From JBDIBA01 sp039812705 (GTDB taxonomy: Bacteria; Actinomycetota; Acidimicrobiia; Acidimicrobiales; JBBSGY01): a stretch of DNA of 14,319 nt. Position 1 is the first letter of the stretch; every line of letters begins with the position of its first letter. Location of the stretch: the NCBI GenBank assembly GCA_039812705.1, contig JBDIBA010000044.1, positions 1 through 14,319 of the forward strand. Direction: 5' to 3'. Made by a program: the position numbers and the translations under genes. This document shows, one piece after another, positions 7,696 to 13,697 of this stretch. The notes beneath the pieces were generated by a model. That model worked only from the letters and a program-made list of their open reading frames with translations. It searched no databases and had not been told where the DNA came from.

Positions 7696-7742
7696 TTGCA
7701 CTATACAACTACTTGTGACATACAACTGTTTGTTTCGTACAA
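7696..7742 (-). promoter_or_regulatory. Three tandem operator-like repeats before marR
   Basis: Three 13-base sites start exactly 17 bases apart: TTGCACTATACAA (7696-7708), TTGTGACATACAA (7713-7725) and TTGTTTCGTACAA (7730-7742). All share TTG at one end and TACAA at the other, so each is an imperfect inverted repeat of the kind MarR dimers bind. They cover the region where the marR promoter must lie, 25-70 bases upstream of its start. A TATAGT, possibly the -10 box, is formed on the minus strand inside the repeat nearest the gene. Autoregulation by the adjacent MarR protein is the natural reading. Confidence 0.7.
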
Positions 7743-7819
7743 ATATTCCAGGATGGAGAAGAATTTGGCGCTGAGTGCCGCCCGCCTCCCAACGACAACC
7801 GACTAAGGTCTGCGGCCAC

Positions 7820-7895
7820 GGTCGGATAGCTCAGTTGGTAGAGCACACGCCTGAAAAGCGTGGGGTCGCCGGATCGACGCCGGCTCCGACCACCA
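7820..7895 (+). tRNA. tRNA-Phe (anticodon GAA)
   Basis: The acceptor stem ggtcgga (7820-7826) pairs perfectly with tccgacc (7885-7891), with discriminator A7892 and an encoded CCA (7893-7895). The D arm is AGCTCAGTTGGTAGAGC. The anticodon arm CACGC-CTGAAAA-GCGTG gives GAA, and the T arm carries ATCGA in place of the usual TTCGA. A strong terminator starts three bases after CCA, so this gene is a single-tRNA transcript. Confidence 0.96.
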
Positions 7896-7897
7896 CC

Positions 7898-7939
7898 AAA
7901 AAGCGCCTTGTTCTATCAGCAGGACAAGGCGCTTTTTTT
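7898..7939 (+). terminator. Strong bidirectional rho-independent terminator after tRNA-Phe
   Basis: A perfect 14-base-pair stem (7898-7911 with 7924-7937) surrounds a 12-base loop and ends in seven T residues (7933-7939) on the plus strand. The left arm begins with five A, so the minus strand also has a T-run. The structure can therefore end both tRNA-Phe and the minus-strand genes coming from 8175 and above. Confidence 0.93.
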
Positions 7940-8004
7940 CTAAGAACAGCAGCAATTCATTTGGCACAACCTTGAAGGGGCACCTCAAAGGTGACGAAGC
8001 ATCT

Positions 8005-8175
8005 TTAGCTCGATCGGTTTCGAAGCTCATCTCGAATGTCGTTCAAAACGGTGAGCAAAGCCAAGGCGAAGAGCGCGAAAGCAATCGGGAAGGAAAACAT
8101 CCCGACAACCGCGAAGACGATCACAGCCACTACGAGTGCGGGGGTACTGGACGTGCTGAGGGTGGATTTAGGCAT
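8005..8175 (-). CDS. Small membrane protein of unknown function
   Basis: This is a 56-residue protein beginning MPKSTLSTSSTPALVV. A hydrophobic stretch of about 35 residues (roughly 14-48), broken by a GMFSFP turn, could form one long or two short membrane helices. The charged tail NDIRDELRNRSS follows. I chose ATG 8173-8175 because GGAAG lies eight bases upstream. An in-frame ATG at 8188-8190 (MEESV...) with AAGAG before it is also possible. I do not recognise the family. It follows the broken GH18 gene by about 55 bases on the same strand and ends before the bidirectional terminator. Confidence 0.6.
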   Translation of the reverse strand: MPKSTLSTSSTPALVVAVIVFAVVGMFSFPIAFALFALALLTVLNDIRDELRNRSS

Positions 8176-8229
8176 TACCGATTCTTCCATTTCAGCTCTT
8201 ATCAACGCCAGTCGGCTCGAGAGCGGCCG

Positions 8230-8778
8230 CTAGCCAACTGCTCCGCGTGCCAGGTTCACGAATGCCCAGTTGTTATCGCGATCAATGAGCGTTTCCCAGT
8301 GAAACAGGCCCCGGAGGTCCGGGTATTTCGCGCGAAGCTGGTTGTACACATCGACGTACACATCAGGGGTTGAGTGCGGTTCATTCAGATGGTCGGTCGT
8401 CGCACCAATCAATAGCTTGCTTGCGGGAATTCCCATTCCAACTGCGGTGTCGATCGTCTCGACGATCTTGGCCTTCCTGGCTTCGTCCGAATAGTTGTAA
8501 CTGAAGTCGCTGTAAAACATGAAACCCAACAGGTCGAACTCATTCGGGTGCTGAGCAACGAGTTGCATGCGGTTCGGAAATATCGGTGCCGCCGTGAATT
8601 GGACTGCAAAATCTTGACCGTAGTGGTCTTTCAATTTTCGAGAGACCGAAGCGATTGCTTCGTTTGAATAGTTCTGCGGTTGAGCTTCTAGATCCCAGTC
8701 CAAGCCATCGAAGCCGAAATCAACGCGTCCCGAGGCAACGGCCTCGCCGACGGCCGCACCTGCATCCGGCCACGCGAA
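8230..8778 (-). pseudogene. Glycoside hydrolase family 18-like protein, N-terminal part missing
   Basis: This is the C-terminal two thirds of a GH18 (chitinase-like) TIM barrel. The catalytic strand reads FGFDGLDWDLEAQPQ (about 8715-8673), matching the family motif DGxDxDxE with the glutamate acid/base present. A later block, LLGFMFYSDFSYNY, matches the strand-6 region, and GLFHWETLIDRDNNW resembles the strand-8 tryptophan region. The frame is closed upstream by TGA (8779-8781). Upstream of the DxDxE strand only 23 codons remain, with no start codon, while a complete domain would have about 100 residues plus a signal peptide there. The only start-like codon is TTG 8701-8703, inside the catalytic motif. 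The gene therefore looks decapitated; the break lies within 75 bases of the long palindrome. Confidence 0.75.
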
Positions 8779-8854
8779 TCAACAAATAGCTCTTGATGTT
8801 GGTCGTTTGCGTGGGTTAAAGCGGTCGGCATGCGGCGGACCTTGGGTACACCGT

Positions 8855-8916
8855 TCGATCGCTTATGTGCCAACCTTTGGGTTATATAACCTCAAGGTTG
8901 GCACATAAGCGATCGA
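8855..8916. repeat. 62-base near-perfect palindrome
   Basis: The left arm 8855-8877 and right arm 8894-8916 are exact reverse complements over 23 bases. The 16 bases between contain a further 12-base palindrome, GGTTATATAACC (8880-8891). Only the two base pairs at 8878/8893 and 8879/8892 break the symmetry, so 62 bases are symmetric about 8885/8886. The outer ends read TCGATCGC and GCGATCGA. There is no T-run on either side, so an ordinary terminator is unlikely. It lies between the headless GH18 gene and the orphan MmyA-like gene. Confidence 0.95.
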
Positions 8917-8958
8917 CATCAATGTCTACCGCACTCCTCATGCCCGTCTGCGTGACAA

Positions 8959-9330
8959 CTAAAATCGAGGCCGGGCTAGGTGATCGCGCTGCGCCTTCTC
9001 CAACTTCTTCTGATTCGCATTTGAAGTCTTCACGAAAGTGCCCTTGCGCGGTACGAATGCGTACACCACATCGCAGCCCATTGTGTCGGCCACCTCCTGC
9101 AGTTTGCCGAGAGAAATCGTCCCCGACGTCTCACTCCGCTCCAATTTTGAGACAGCGGGTTGTGAGATATCCAACTTTTCGCCTAGCTCAACTGCGCTAA
9201 TCCCGAATGCTTCGCGTACTTCTCGGATCCACGAAATAGGGCGACGGACCTGGGTCTTGAGATTGGCAATATCTTCCACGAACCAATCGAGAGAGTCAGC
9301 AATCGAGGCAGACGGCACTAGTCGTTTCAT
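8959..9330 (-). CDS. Mobile mystery protein A-like XRE-family regulator
   Basis: A 123-residue helix-turn-helix protein. The core PISWIREVREAFGISAVELG (31-50), then KLDISQPAVSKLERSE and GTISLGKLQEVADTMGCDVVYAFVP (to 94), follows the layout of 'mobile mystery protein A' (MmyA): WIR.VR...G.S...L...L..SQ..V..LE.SE..GTI.L..L...A....C...YA.VP. In the family this gene is normally followed by mmyB, a Fic-domain protein, and the pair is often carried on mobile DNA. No Fic-like frame follows here. Downstream come only 43 bases, the palindrome and the GH18 fragment. The C-terminus (RDHLARPRF) seems shorter than usual for the family. The start is ATG 9328-9330, with no strong ribosome binding site. Confidence 0.8.
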   Translation of the reverse strand: MKRLVPSASIADSLDWFVEDIANLKTQVRRPISWIREVREAFGISAVELGEKLDISQPAVSKLERSETSGTISLGKLQEVADTMGCDVVYAFVPRKGTFVKTSNANQKKLEKAQRDHLARPRF

Positions 9331-9337
9331 GTATCAA

Positions 9338-9357
9338 CCATAACGTCGGTCTTATGG
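9338..9357. promoter_or_regulatory. Inverted repeat upstream of the MmyA-like gene
   Basis: CCATAA (9338-9343) and TTATGG (9352-9357) form an inverted repeat with an 8-base spacer, eight bases upstream of the regulator's start codon. XRE-type regulators commonly bind such sites to control themselves. At six bases per arm, chance cannot be excluded. Confidence 0.35.
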
Positions 9358-9481
9358 ATCCAGCGGAGCGCCTCCGTGGCAAAACCCGACATTTCCACTC
9401 TTTTAACAAACCAGAGCGGTCGATAGCTTTACGAGGACAAGGCAACCGTAGGGTCGCCCATTGCCTGACAAGGATGAACAC

Positions 9482-10639
9482 ATGACTATTCGGTTCAAAA
9501 AACCCGCATTCTTTTCGAAAGTGCTGGTTTTTCTTGCCACCTTCGCGCTTCTCTTTGGGGTCGCCATCACCGGAGCCTTCGCCGATGAAGCCGCCGAATG
9601 CAGCAAGAAGACGTTTTCGATGGGCAGCAAGGGTAGCTGCGTAAAAATCATCCAGACCCAGCTCAACCAGAAGGACAGCGCTGGACTGAAGGTGGACGGC
9701 GACTTCGGAAGCGTGACCCGCTCAGCCGTCAGAACATTCCAGGGACGGCGCAACTTGGCCGTTACGGGCACCGTGGAGACCAAGACATGGGCCGCGCTCC
9801 TCGCATTGCCGACAACCACAACGACGAGGCCGACAACGACCAGCTCAACCACGACGTCGGCTCCGACGACCACGACAAGTTCACCGTCAACAACAGTTCC
9901 GCCGACAACGACAACCACTAGCTCGACAACAACGACAGTTCCCGCAACCACCACCACAACAACAACTGCCCCGCCACAGCTGCCCACCAAAACAGCAGCC
10001 ATCTACCGCGGAGGCGCTGCATGCGTGGGATGCCCCGAAGCAATGGCAAACGTTTTGCGCAAAGACACTCGACACAAGTGGAACATCAAGTTCGTTGGAG
10101 AATCTGAAGCCCAGAAGCTGAACTCTGCCTCACTTGCCGGTGTCGACCTTTACGTCCAACCCGGCGGCGGAACCATCAATGCCGACTGGCCAAAACTCAC
10201 AACCACGGGACAGCAAGCGGTTCGCCAATACACCGAAGGCGGAGGCAACTACCTCGGACTGTGCCTCGGTGGCTTCTTCGCTGGCCAGTTTGGAAACGTC
10301 GGCTGGGGATGGATTCCCGGCGTCGGCACATACCAAGGTCCGAAGTACGCAAACCGCGAGATTGTTAAAACCACCTGGTCCGGCACAACCCGCTACATGT
10401 GGTGGGAAGGCGGGTCCCACTTCGGAACCACAAAGCCAGGAACCGAAGTTCTCGGCGTACACGAGAACGGCAAGGCTGCATCTGTAGTCGTTCCCGCAGG
10501 TGCTGGTGAAGCCGCCGGAATCGGACCTCATGGTGAAGCGGATTCCAGCTGGTACAGCAAGACCGCACTACGCACGGATACCGACGGGTTCGACCACGAC
10601 CTAGTGCTTCGTGTTACCGATCGCCTTGTCGATCGGTAA
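9482..10639 (+). CDS. Secreted PG-binding / BPL_N amidotransferase-like protein
   Basis: A 385-residue exported protein with four parts. Residues 1-34 are a signal peptide (KK-rich start, hydrophobic core, likely cleavage after GAFA). Residues 40-110 are a peptidoglycan-binding domain of the PG_binding_1 type: GSCVKIIQTQLN, then VDGDFGSVTRSAVRTFQ and TWAALL. Residues 110-167 are an almost pure Thr/Ser/Pro linker. Residues 170-350 resemble the BPL_N domain (biotin-protein-ligase N-terminal, class I glutamine-amidotransferase fold). It has YVQPGGGT, the nucleophile elbow GLCLGGFFAG with C261, and PHGEAD with H350 and E352 matching the HxE of the fold. The start ATG 9482 has AAGGA seven bases upstream; the frame can be extended to TTG 9461, but that is not needed. 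It is likely an extracytoplasmic, wall-bound hydrolase or amidase-like enzyme of unknown substrate. Its last 10 codons form half of a hairpin. Confidence 0.85.
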   Translation: MTIRFKKPAFFSKVLVFLATFALLFGVAITGAFADEAAECSKKTFSMGSKGSCVKIIQTQLNQKDSAGLKVDGDFGSVTRSAVRTFQGRRNLAVTGTVETKTWAALLALPTTTTTRPTTTSSTTTSAPTTTTSSPSTTVPPTTTTTSSTTTTVPATTTTTTTAPPQLPTKTAAIYRGGAACVGCPEAMANVLRKDTRHKWNIKFVGESEAQKLNSASLAGVDLYVQPGGGTINADWPKLTTTGQQAVRQYTEGGGNYLGLCLGGFFAGQFGNVGWGWIPGVGTYQGPKYANREIVKTTWSGTTRYMWWEGGSHFGTTKPGTEVLGVHENGKAASVVVPAGAGEAAGIGPHGEADSSWYSKTALRTDTDGFDHDLVLRVTDRLVDR

Positions 10640-10646
10640 CACGAGG
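10607..10646. terminator. Strong hairpin overlapping the stop codon, likely bidirectional terminator
   Basis: Bases 10609-10623 pair perfectly with 10630-10644 (15 bp), and a G-T and a C-G pair extend the stem to 17 around a 6-base loop. The TAA stop at 10637-10639 lies inside the right arm. Two genes converge here, with the minus-strand gene ending at 10659, so a shared terminator is the simplest role. There is no T-run. In many actinobacteria hairpins without a U-tract can still terminate or protect mRNA ends. Confidence 0.65.
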
Positions 10647-10658
10647 TCCAGCTAACGC

Positions 10659-11162
10659 TTAGTTCGTAATTGTCGTTTCGGCCTGGATGTGCTTGCCATC
10701 CATGATCCATTCGGCGTGGTTGTTTGCGTTGAGCGTCACAAGGACCTTGTTCTCACCGTCTTTGAAATTGTCGGCGTCCAGGTACTGCCATTCGGAGTAT
10801 GGACGAGCAACCTTCACGCCGTTGACGTAGATGTGCGCGTGACCCGTGTTAGCCACAGGGTCCTTGTTCACATCTGCGCCCGTGAAGGTGTAGTTCTCGG
10901 TAATCAGGTGCATGTTCCAGCCGTTCATCGCGTCCTTCGTGGCTTCCACCTTGAGGGTTGGCACCGGCTTGGATTTGTCGACTTCCAACATCGGGTGGTC
11001 ATGCGTACCGTCGGCGTTCATCTTGACCATGGTGGTGTCAGCCGAGTGCTCCATGGCGGAGTTATCCGTCTTTGAAGCCGTTTCGTCCTTGTCGAACAAC
11101 AGGTACCCGCCACCAAAACCGATGATTATTCCAATAACCGCTGCTGCAATTTGTTTCATCAT
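10659..11162 (-). CDS. Membrane-anchored extracytoplasmic His/Met-rich protein
   Basis: A 167-residue protein. Residues 3-23 are a hydrophobic N-terminal anchor (IAAAVIGIIIGFGGGYLLF). A short region rich in Met, His and Asp follows (MEHSAD, MVKM, GTHDHPMLEV). After that comes a beta-rich domain with GWNMHLITENYTF, GHAHIYVNGVKVARPYSEWQYL and VLVTLNANNHAEWIMDG. The HAHIYVNG...R.Y..W block occurs in a family of small exported proteins often labelled hypothetical. The His and Met residues suggest metal binding, perhaps copper, but this is inference. The start is one of two adjacent ATG codons (11160-11162 or 11157-11159), chosen because the membrane segment follows at once. It diverges from the YciI-like gene, 42 bases apart. 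Confidence 0.7.
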   Translation of the reverse strand: MMKQIAAAVIGIIIGFGGGYLLFDKDETASKTDNSAMEHSADTTMVKMNADGTHDHPMLEVDKSKPVPTLKVEATKDAMNGWNMHLITENYTFTGADVNKDPVANTGHAHIYVNGVKVARPYSEWQYLDADNFKDGENKVLVTLNANNHAEWIMDGKHIQAETTITN

Positions 11163-11204
11163 GGAAGTGAGCCTAATCACGACCTCACGAGTAGGCTTGG
11201 ACTC

Positions 11205-11546
11205 ATGCAATTCGTCGTGACAGCTCTCGATGGAACCGATTCCGACGCCGCACAACGGCGCCACGACTCCCAGAGGGCCCACCGTGAACTGGGCTACGAC
11301 ATGATCGCGGCAAGGCAGATCCTCTTTTCCACGGCACTCCTCAACGACAACGGCGACACCATTGGTTCAATGAGGGTGATGGATTTTCCAAGTCGTCGCG
11401 AACTAGACGAATGGCTTGATTACGAGCCCTACGTCATAAACGGCGTCTGGAAAGAGATCGACATCAAGCCCTGCAAGATGGGACCCGCCTTTGAGTGGAT
11501 CACTCTTGAATCCGGCGAGCACAAGCTTGGCCCTTCAGGGGACTAG
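11205..11546 (+). CDS. YciI-like (YCII domain) protein
   Basis: A 113-residue protein matching the YCII domain, a small dimeric alpha/beta fold with a ferredoxin-like core. It has MQFVVTALDGTD at the first strand, a His-containing helix (RRHDSQRAHRELG), then TALLNDNGDTIGSMRVMDFPSRRELDEWLDYEPYVINGVW, which carries the DFPSR.EL..WL..EPYV..GV signature including the conserved Asp. YciI proteins are putative enzymes with a His-Asp pair; the substrate is unknown. The frame is open further upstream, but ATG 11205 gives exactly the family's N-terminus. It converges with malic enzyme, with 18 bases between. Confidence 0.87.
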   Translation: MQFVVTALDGTDSDAAQRRHDSQRAHRELGYDMIAARQILFSTALLNDNGDTIGSMRVMDFPSRRELDEWLDYEPYVINGVWKEIDIKPCKMGPAFEWITLESGEHKLGPSGD

Positions 11547-11564
11547 CCAATAATCGCCCGCGAA

Positions 11565-12998
11565 TCAGTGCTCTTCGCGCGCAACTCCATCGGCAATCGC
11601 GGCTTCTGCCACAGCCATGCGAACGCGCGTCACGACGTTCTTATTAAAAACGCTCGGGATGATGTAGTCGGGTGACAGCTCGCTAACCGGCACTTCTGCC
11701 GCAATGGCCTCAGAGGCAACAAGCTTCATGTTTTCGGTTATGTCCGTTGCGCCAACGTCAAGCGCTCCACGGAAGATGCCTGGGTACGCCAACACGTTGT
11801 TGATTTGGTTCGGGTAGTCGCTGCGGCCCGTTGCGTAGACCGCCGCGACACCCAATGCTTCGCTCGGAAGCACCTCTGGGTCTGGGTTCGCCATCGCAAA
11901 AATAATCGGATCTTTCGCCATTGTTCGAAGGTCATCGGCCTGCAAAAGGTTCGGCGCACTAACACCAATGAACACGTCGGCTCCAACAATCGCGTCGCGC
12001 AAAGTGCCGGTGACCCCGTTCGGATTGGTGTTTTCGACAACCCAGCTGTCAGTGAGGATGGGCTCTACGCGATCCTCATGAATCACACCGCTGATGTCGC
12101 ACAAGATGTGTTCGCCAACACCTGCGGAGTTGAGAATCTTCGCGATTGCAACCCCCGCCGCGCCGGCTCCAGCCTGAACAACTTTGACATCGTGCATCGT
12201 CTTGCCAACAACCTTCAAAGCATTGCGAAGGGCAGCTAAAACAACGACGGCGGTTCCGTGCTGATCGTCGTGAAACACCGGAATATCAAGGTTTTCACGT
12301 AAACGACGTTCGACCTCAAAACAGCGCGGTGACGCAATGTCTTCAAGGTTCACACCACCAAACACAGGCTCCATGCGCGTAACAATGTCGACAATCTGAT
12401 CAACGCCAGGGTCTGTTCCGTCCTCGTTCGGAGGGTCGATGGTCAGACAAATCGGGAAACCATCAATGTCGGCGAACTCTTTGAATAGAAGTGCTTTGCC
12501 CTCCATGACGGGCAGTGATGCATGCGGTCCAATGTTGCCGAGGCCCAACACGGCAGTTCCGTCAGAAACAATCGCGACGGTGTTTGCCTTAATTGTGTAA
12601 TGACGCACTTCTTCGGGGCGTTCTGCAATCTCTCGACAGACTCGAGCGACTCCGGGCGTGTACGCCATGGACAACTCGTCGCGAGTAATCACCGGCAACC
12701 GCGAATGCACTTCGATCTTTCCGCCTCTGTGCATTTGAAGCACCCGATCTACGACTTCAAGAACCGTGATTCCCTCTAGTTCGTCGACGGCACTTCGAAT
12801 GCGCGACACGTGGTCGGCATCGCTGGCCATCACCGTTACGTCACGGACCATTAGCGAGTGAGACACATCGATGATCTCAAGAGGCCCAAGGACTCCCCCC
12901 TCGTTGCCGATCGCGGTCGCGAGCCGCGCAAATGCTCCTGCTTCGTTAACAAGCTGTACGCGCATTCGCACCGAGTAGACGGCATTTGGGGCTGACAC
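11565..12998 (-). CDS. NAD(P)-dependent malic enzyme with N-terminal ACT domain
   Basis: Oxidative decarboxylation of malate to pyruvate and CO2 with reduction of NAD(P)+, linking the TCA cycle to pyruvate. Residues 8-90 form an ACT-type regulatory domain (RMRVQLVNEAGAFARLATAI). Residues 98-230 are the malic N domain with catalytic Tyr113 in MAYTPGVARVCREIA and Lys168 in VMEGKALLFKEFADIDG. Metal ligands are E219/D220 (GGVNLEDI) and the Asp pair in FHDDQHGTA (243-250). The Rossmann motif is QAGAGAAGVA (275-284), followed by DISGVI and ANPDPEV. The frame opens at TTG 13008-13010, but GGAGGG lies at correct spacing before GTG 12996-12998, so I start there (477 residues). The ACT-malic enzyme fusion is common in actinobacteria. 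Cofactor choice cannot be read with certainty. Confidence 0.93.
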   Translation of the reverse strand: MSAPNAVYSVRMRVQLVNEAGAFARLATAIGNEGGVLGPLEIIDVSHSLMVRDVTVMASDADHVSRIRSAVDELEGITVLEVVDRVLQMHRGGKIEVHSRLPVITRDELSMAYTPGVARVCREIAERPEEVRHYTIKANTVAIVSDGTAVLGLGNIGPHASLPVMEGKALLFKEFADIDGFPICLTIDPPNEDGTDPGVDQIVDIVTRMEPVFGGVNLEDIASPRCFEVERRLRENLDIPVFHDDQHGTAVVVLAALRNALKVVGKTMHDVKVVQAGAGAAGVAIAKILNSAGVGEHILCDISGVIHEDRVEPILTDSWVVENTNPNGVTGTLRDAIVGADVFIGVSAPNLLQADDLRTMAKDPIIFAMANPDPEVLPSEALGVAAVYATGRSDYPNQINNVLAYPGIFRGALDVGATDITENMKLVASEAIAAEVPVSELSPDYIIPSVFNKNVVTRVRMAVAEAAIADGVAREEH

Positions 12999-13030
12999 GA
13001 TTCCCTCCAAGGGTGGATCAAGATTCCAGG

Positions 13031-13064
13031 GCGTCAGTCTTCCACGCTAAGTCTGCGTCAGACT
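13031..13064. promoter_or_regulatory. Repeat pair in the divergent promoter region of malic enzyme
   Basis: GCGTCAGTCT (13031-13040) and GCGTCAGACT (13055-13064) are direct repeats with one mismatch, 24 bases apart. The second overlaps a perfect inverted repeat AGTCTG-CGT-CAGACT (13050-13064). They fill the 72-base gap between malic enzyme (minus) and the membrane protein gene (plus), where both promoters must lie. The spacing fits two helical turns plus a little. It is a candidate operator; the factor is unknown. Confidence 0.4.
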
Positions 13065-13070
13065 GCACCC

Positions 13071-13697
13071 ATGTTCTATGGACATTCCGCAAGAGTTCGA
13101 AGCCGTCAGATCTTTTGGGACGTGCTCTTGATCGCCTGGATTGTCGGCTGGTCGCTCATCGGTCGCCTCGTTTACGGCATTGTCAACACTTTGAGGGCGC
13201 CAACCGAGGCTGTTGCAAACTCTGCATCGTCACTGGGCGACAAGGTCAACAATTTGGAAAGCAGCCTTCCGGGGTTCGTCAAGGACCGGGTGGGCAACGT
13301 GTCTGCGCCCGCCGACTCCATCCAAGACGCCGCCAACAATCAGGCCGACTCGGTTACACACGTTGCCTCGCTACTCGGATGGACTACCGCACTTGTTCCA
13401 ATCGTCATGGCTATTGCGCTCGCTGCCTACTTCCGTCTTCGCTGGATGAAACAGGTCCGCGGGGTGACTGCACTCGCCGACGATCCAGGTTGGATGGAAC
13501 TGCTCGCCAATCGCGCAGCCATGCATCAACCGCTGCAAAGCATTGCCAGGGTGTCAAAGGATCCATTAGGCGACATTGCCGCTGGGCGCTACAGAGCCCT
13601 TGCGCGACTGGAGCTTGAAGAATTGGGCATTGATCCCAACAAGGTTGAGCTGCGGCGCGCAAACAGGCGCGCGACATCAGGTCGCTCGGGCCATTAG
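13071..13697 (+). CDS. Two-TM membrane protein of unknown function
   Basis: A 208-residue protein with a short basic N-terminus, TM1 at about 15-38 (VLLIAWIVGWSLIGRLVYG), and an extracytoplasmic Ser/Ala/Asn-rich segment of about 65 residues containing heptad-like SLGDKVNNLESSL. TM2 is at about 103-121 (GWTTALVPIVMAIALAAYF), followed by a cytoplasmic C-terminal part of 85 residues. That tail contains DDPGWMELLANRAAMHQPLQ and DPLGDIAAGRYRALARLELEELGI. It looks like a conserved actinobacterial hypothetical protein, but I cannot name a family. ATG 13071 has no clear Shine-Dalgarno. Its 3' end overlaps pyrE by four bases in convergent orientation. Confidence 0.75.
   Translation: MFYGHSARVRSRQIFWDVLLIAWIVGWSLIGRLVYGIVNTLRAPTEAVANSASSLGDKVNNLESSLPGFVKDRVGNVSAPADSIQDAANNQADSVTHVASLLGWTTALVPIVMAIALAAYFRLRWMKQVRGVTALADDPGWMELLANRAAMHQPLQSIARVSKDPLGDIAAGRYRALARLELEELGIDPNKVELRRANRRATSGRSGH

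Noticed and set aside
7696..7742. CRISPR-like array
   Set aside because: There are only three 13-base repeats with 4-base gaps and no variable spacers. They fit an operator array next to marR.
481..7819. Integrase-type genomic island with att sites at the tRNAs
   Set aside because: I found no integrase gene and no repeat of the tRNA-Asp or tRNA-Phe 3' end at the other side. Only an 8-base chance match to the tRNA-Asp end (near 2012) was seen.
8688..8873. 61-codon minus-strand frame starting inside the palindrome (MAHKRSNGV...)
   Set aside because: Its C-terminal part runs out of frame through the GH18 sequence and it has no ribosome binding site. Its middle (PTALTHANDQHQELFVDSRG) vaguely resembles lectin-repeat sequence, but too weakly to call a gene.
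8855..8916. Integron attC site or rho-independent terminator
   Set aside because: The attC core motifs RYYYAAC and GTTRRRY do not fit the arms, the arms are too perfect, no integron integrase is present, and no T-run follows either arm.
9403..10002. 199-codon minus-strand Val-rich frame
   Set aside because: It is the antisense of the Thr-rich linker (ACN codons read as NGT/GTN), a low-complexity artefact.
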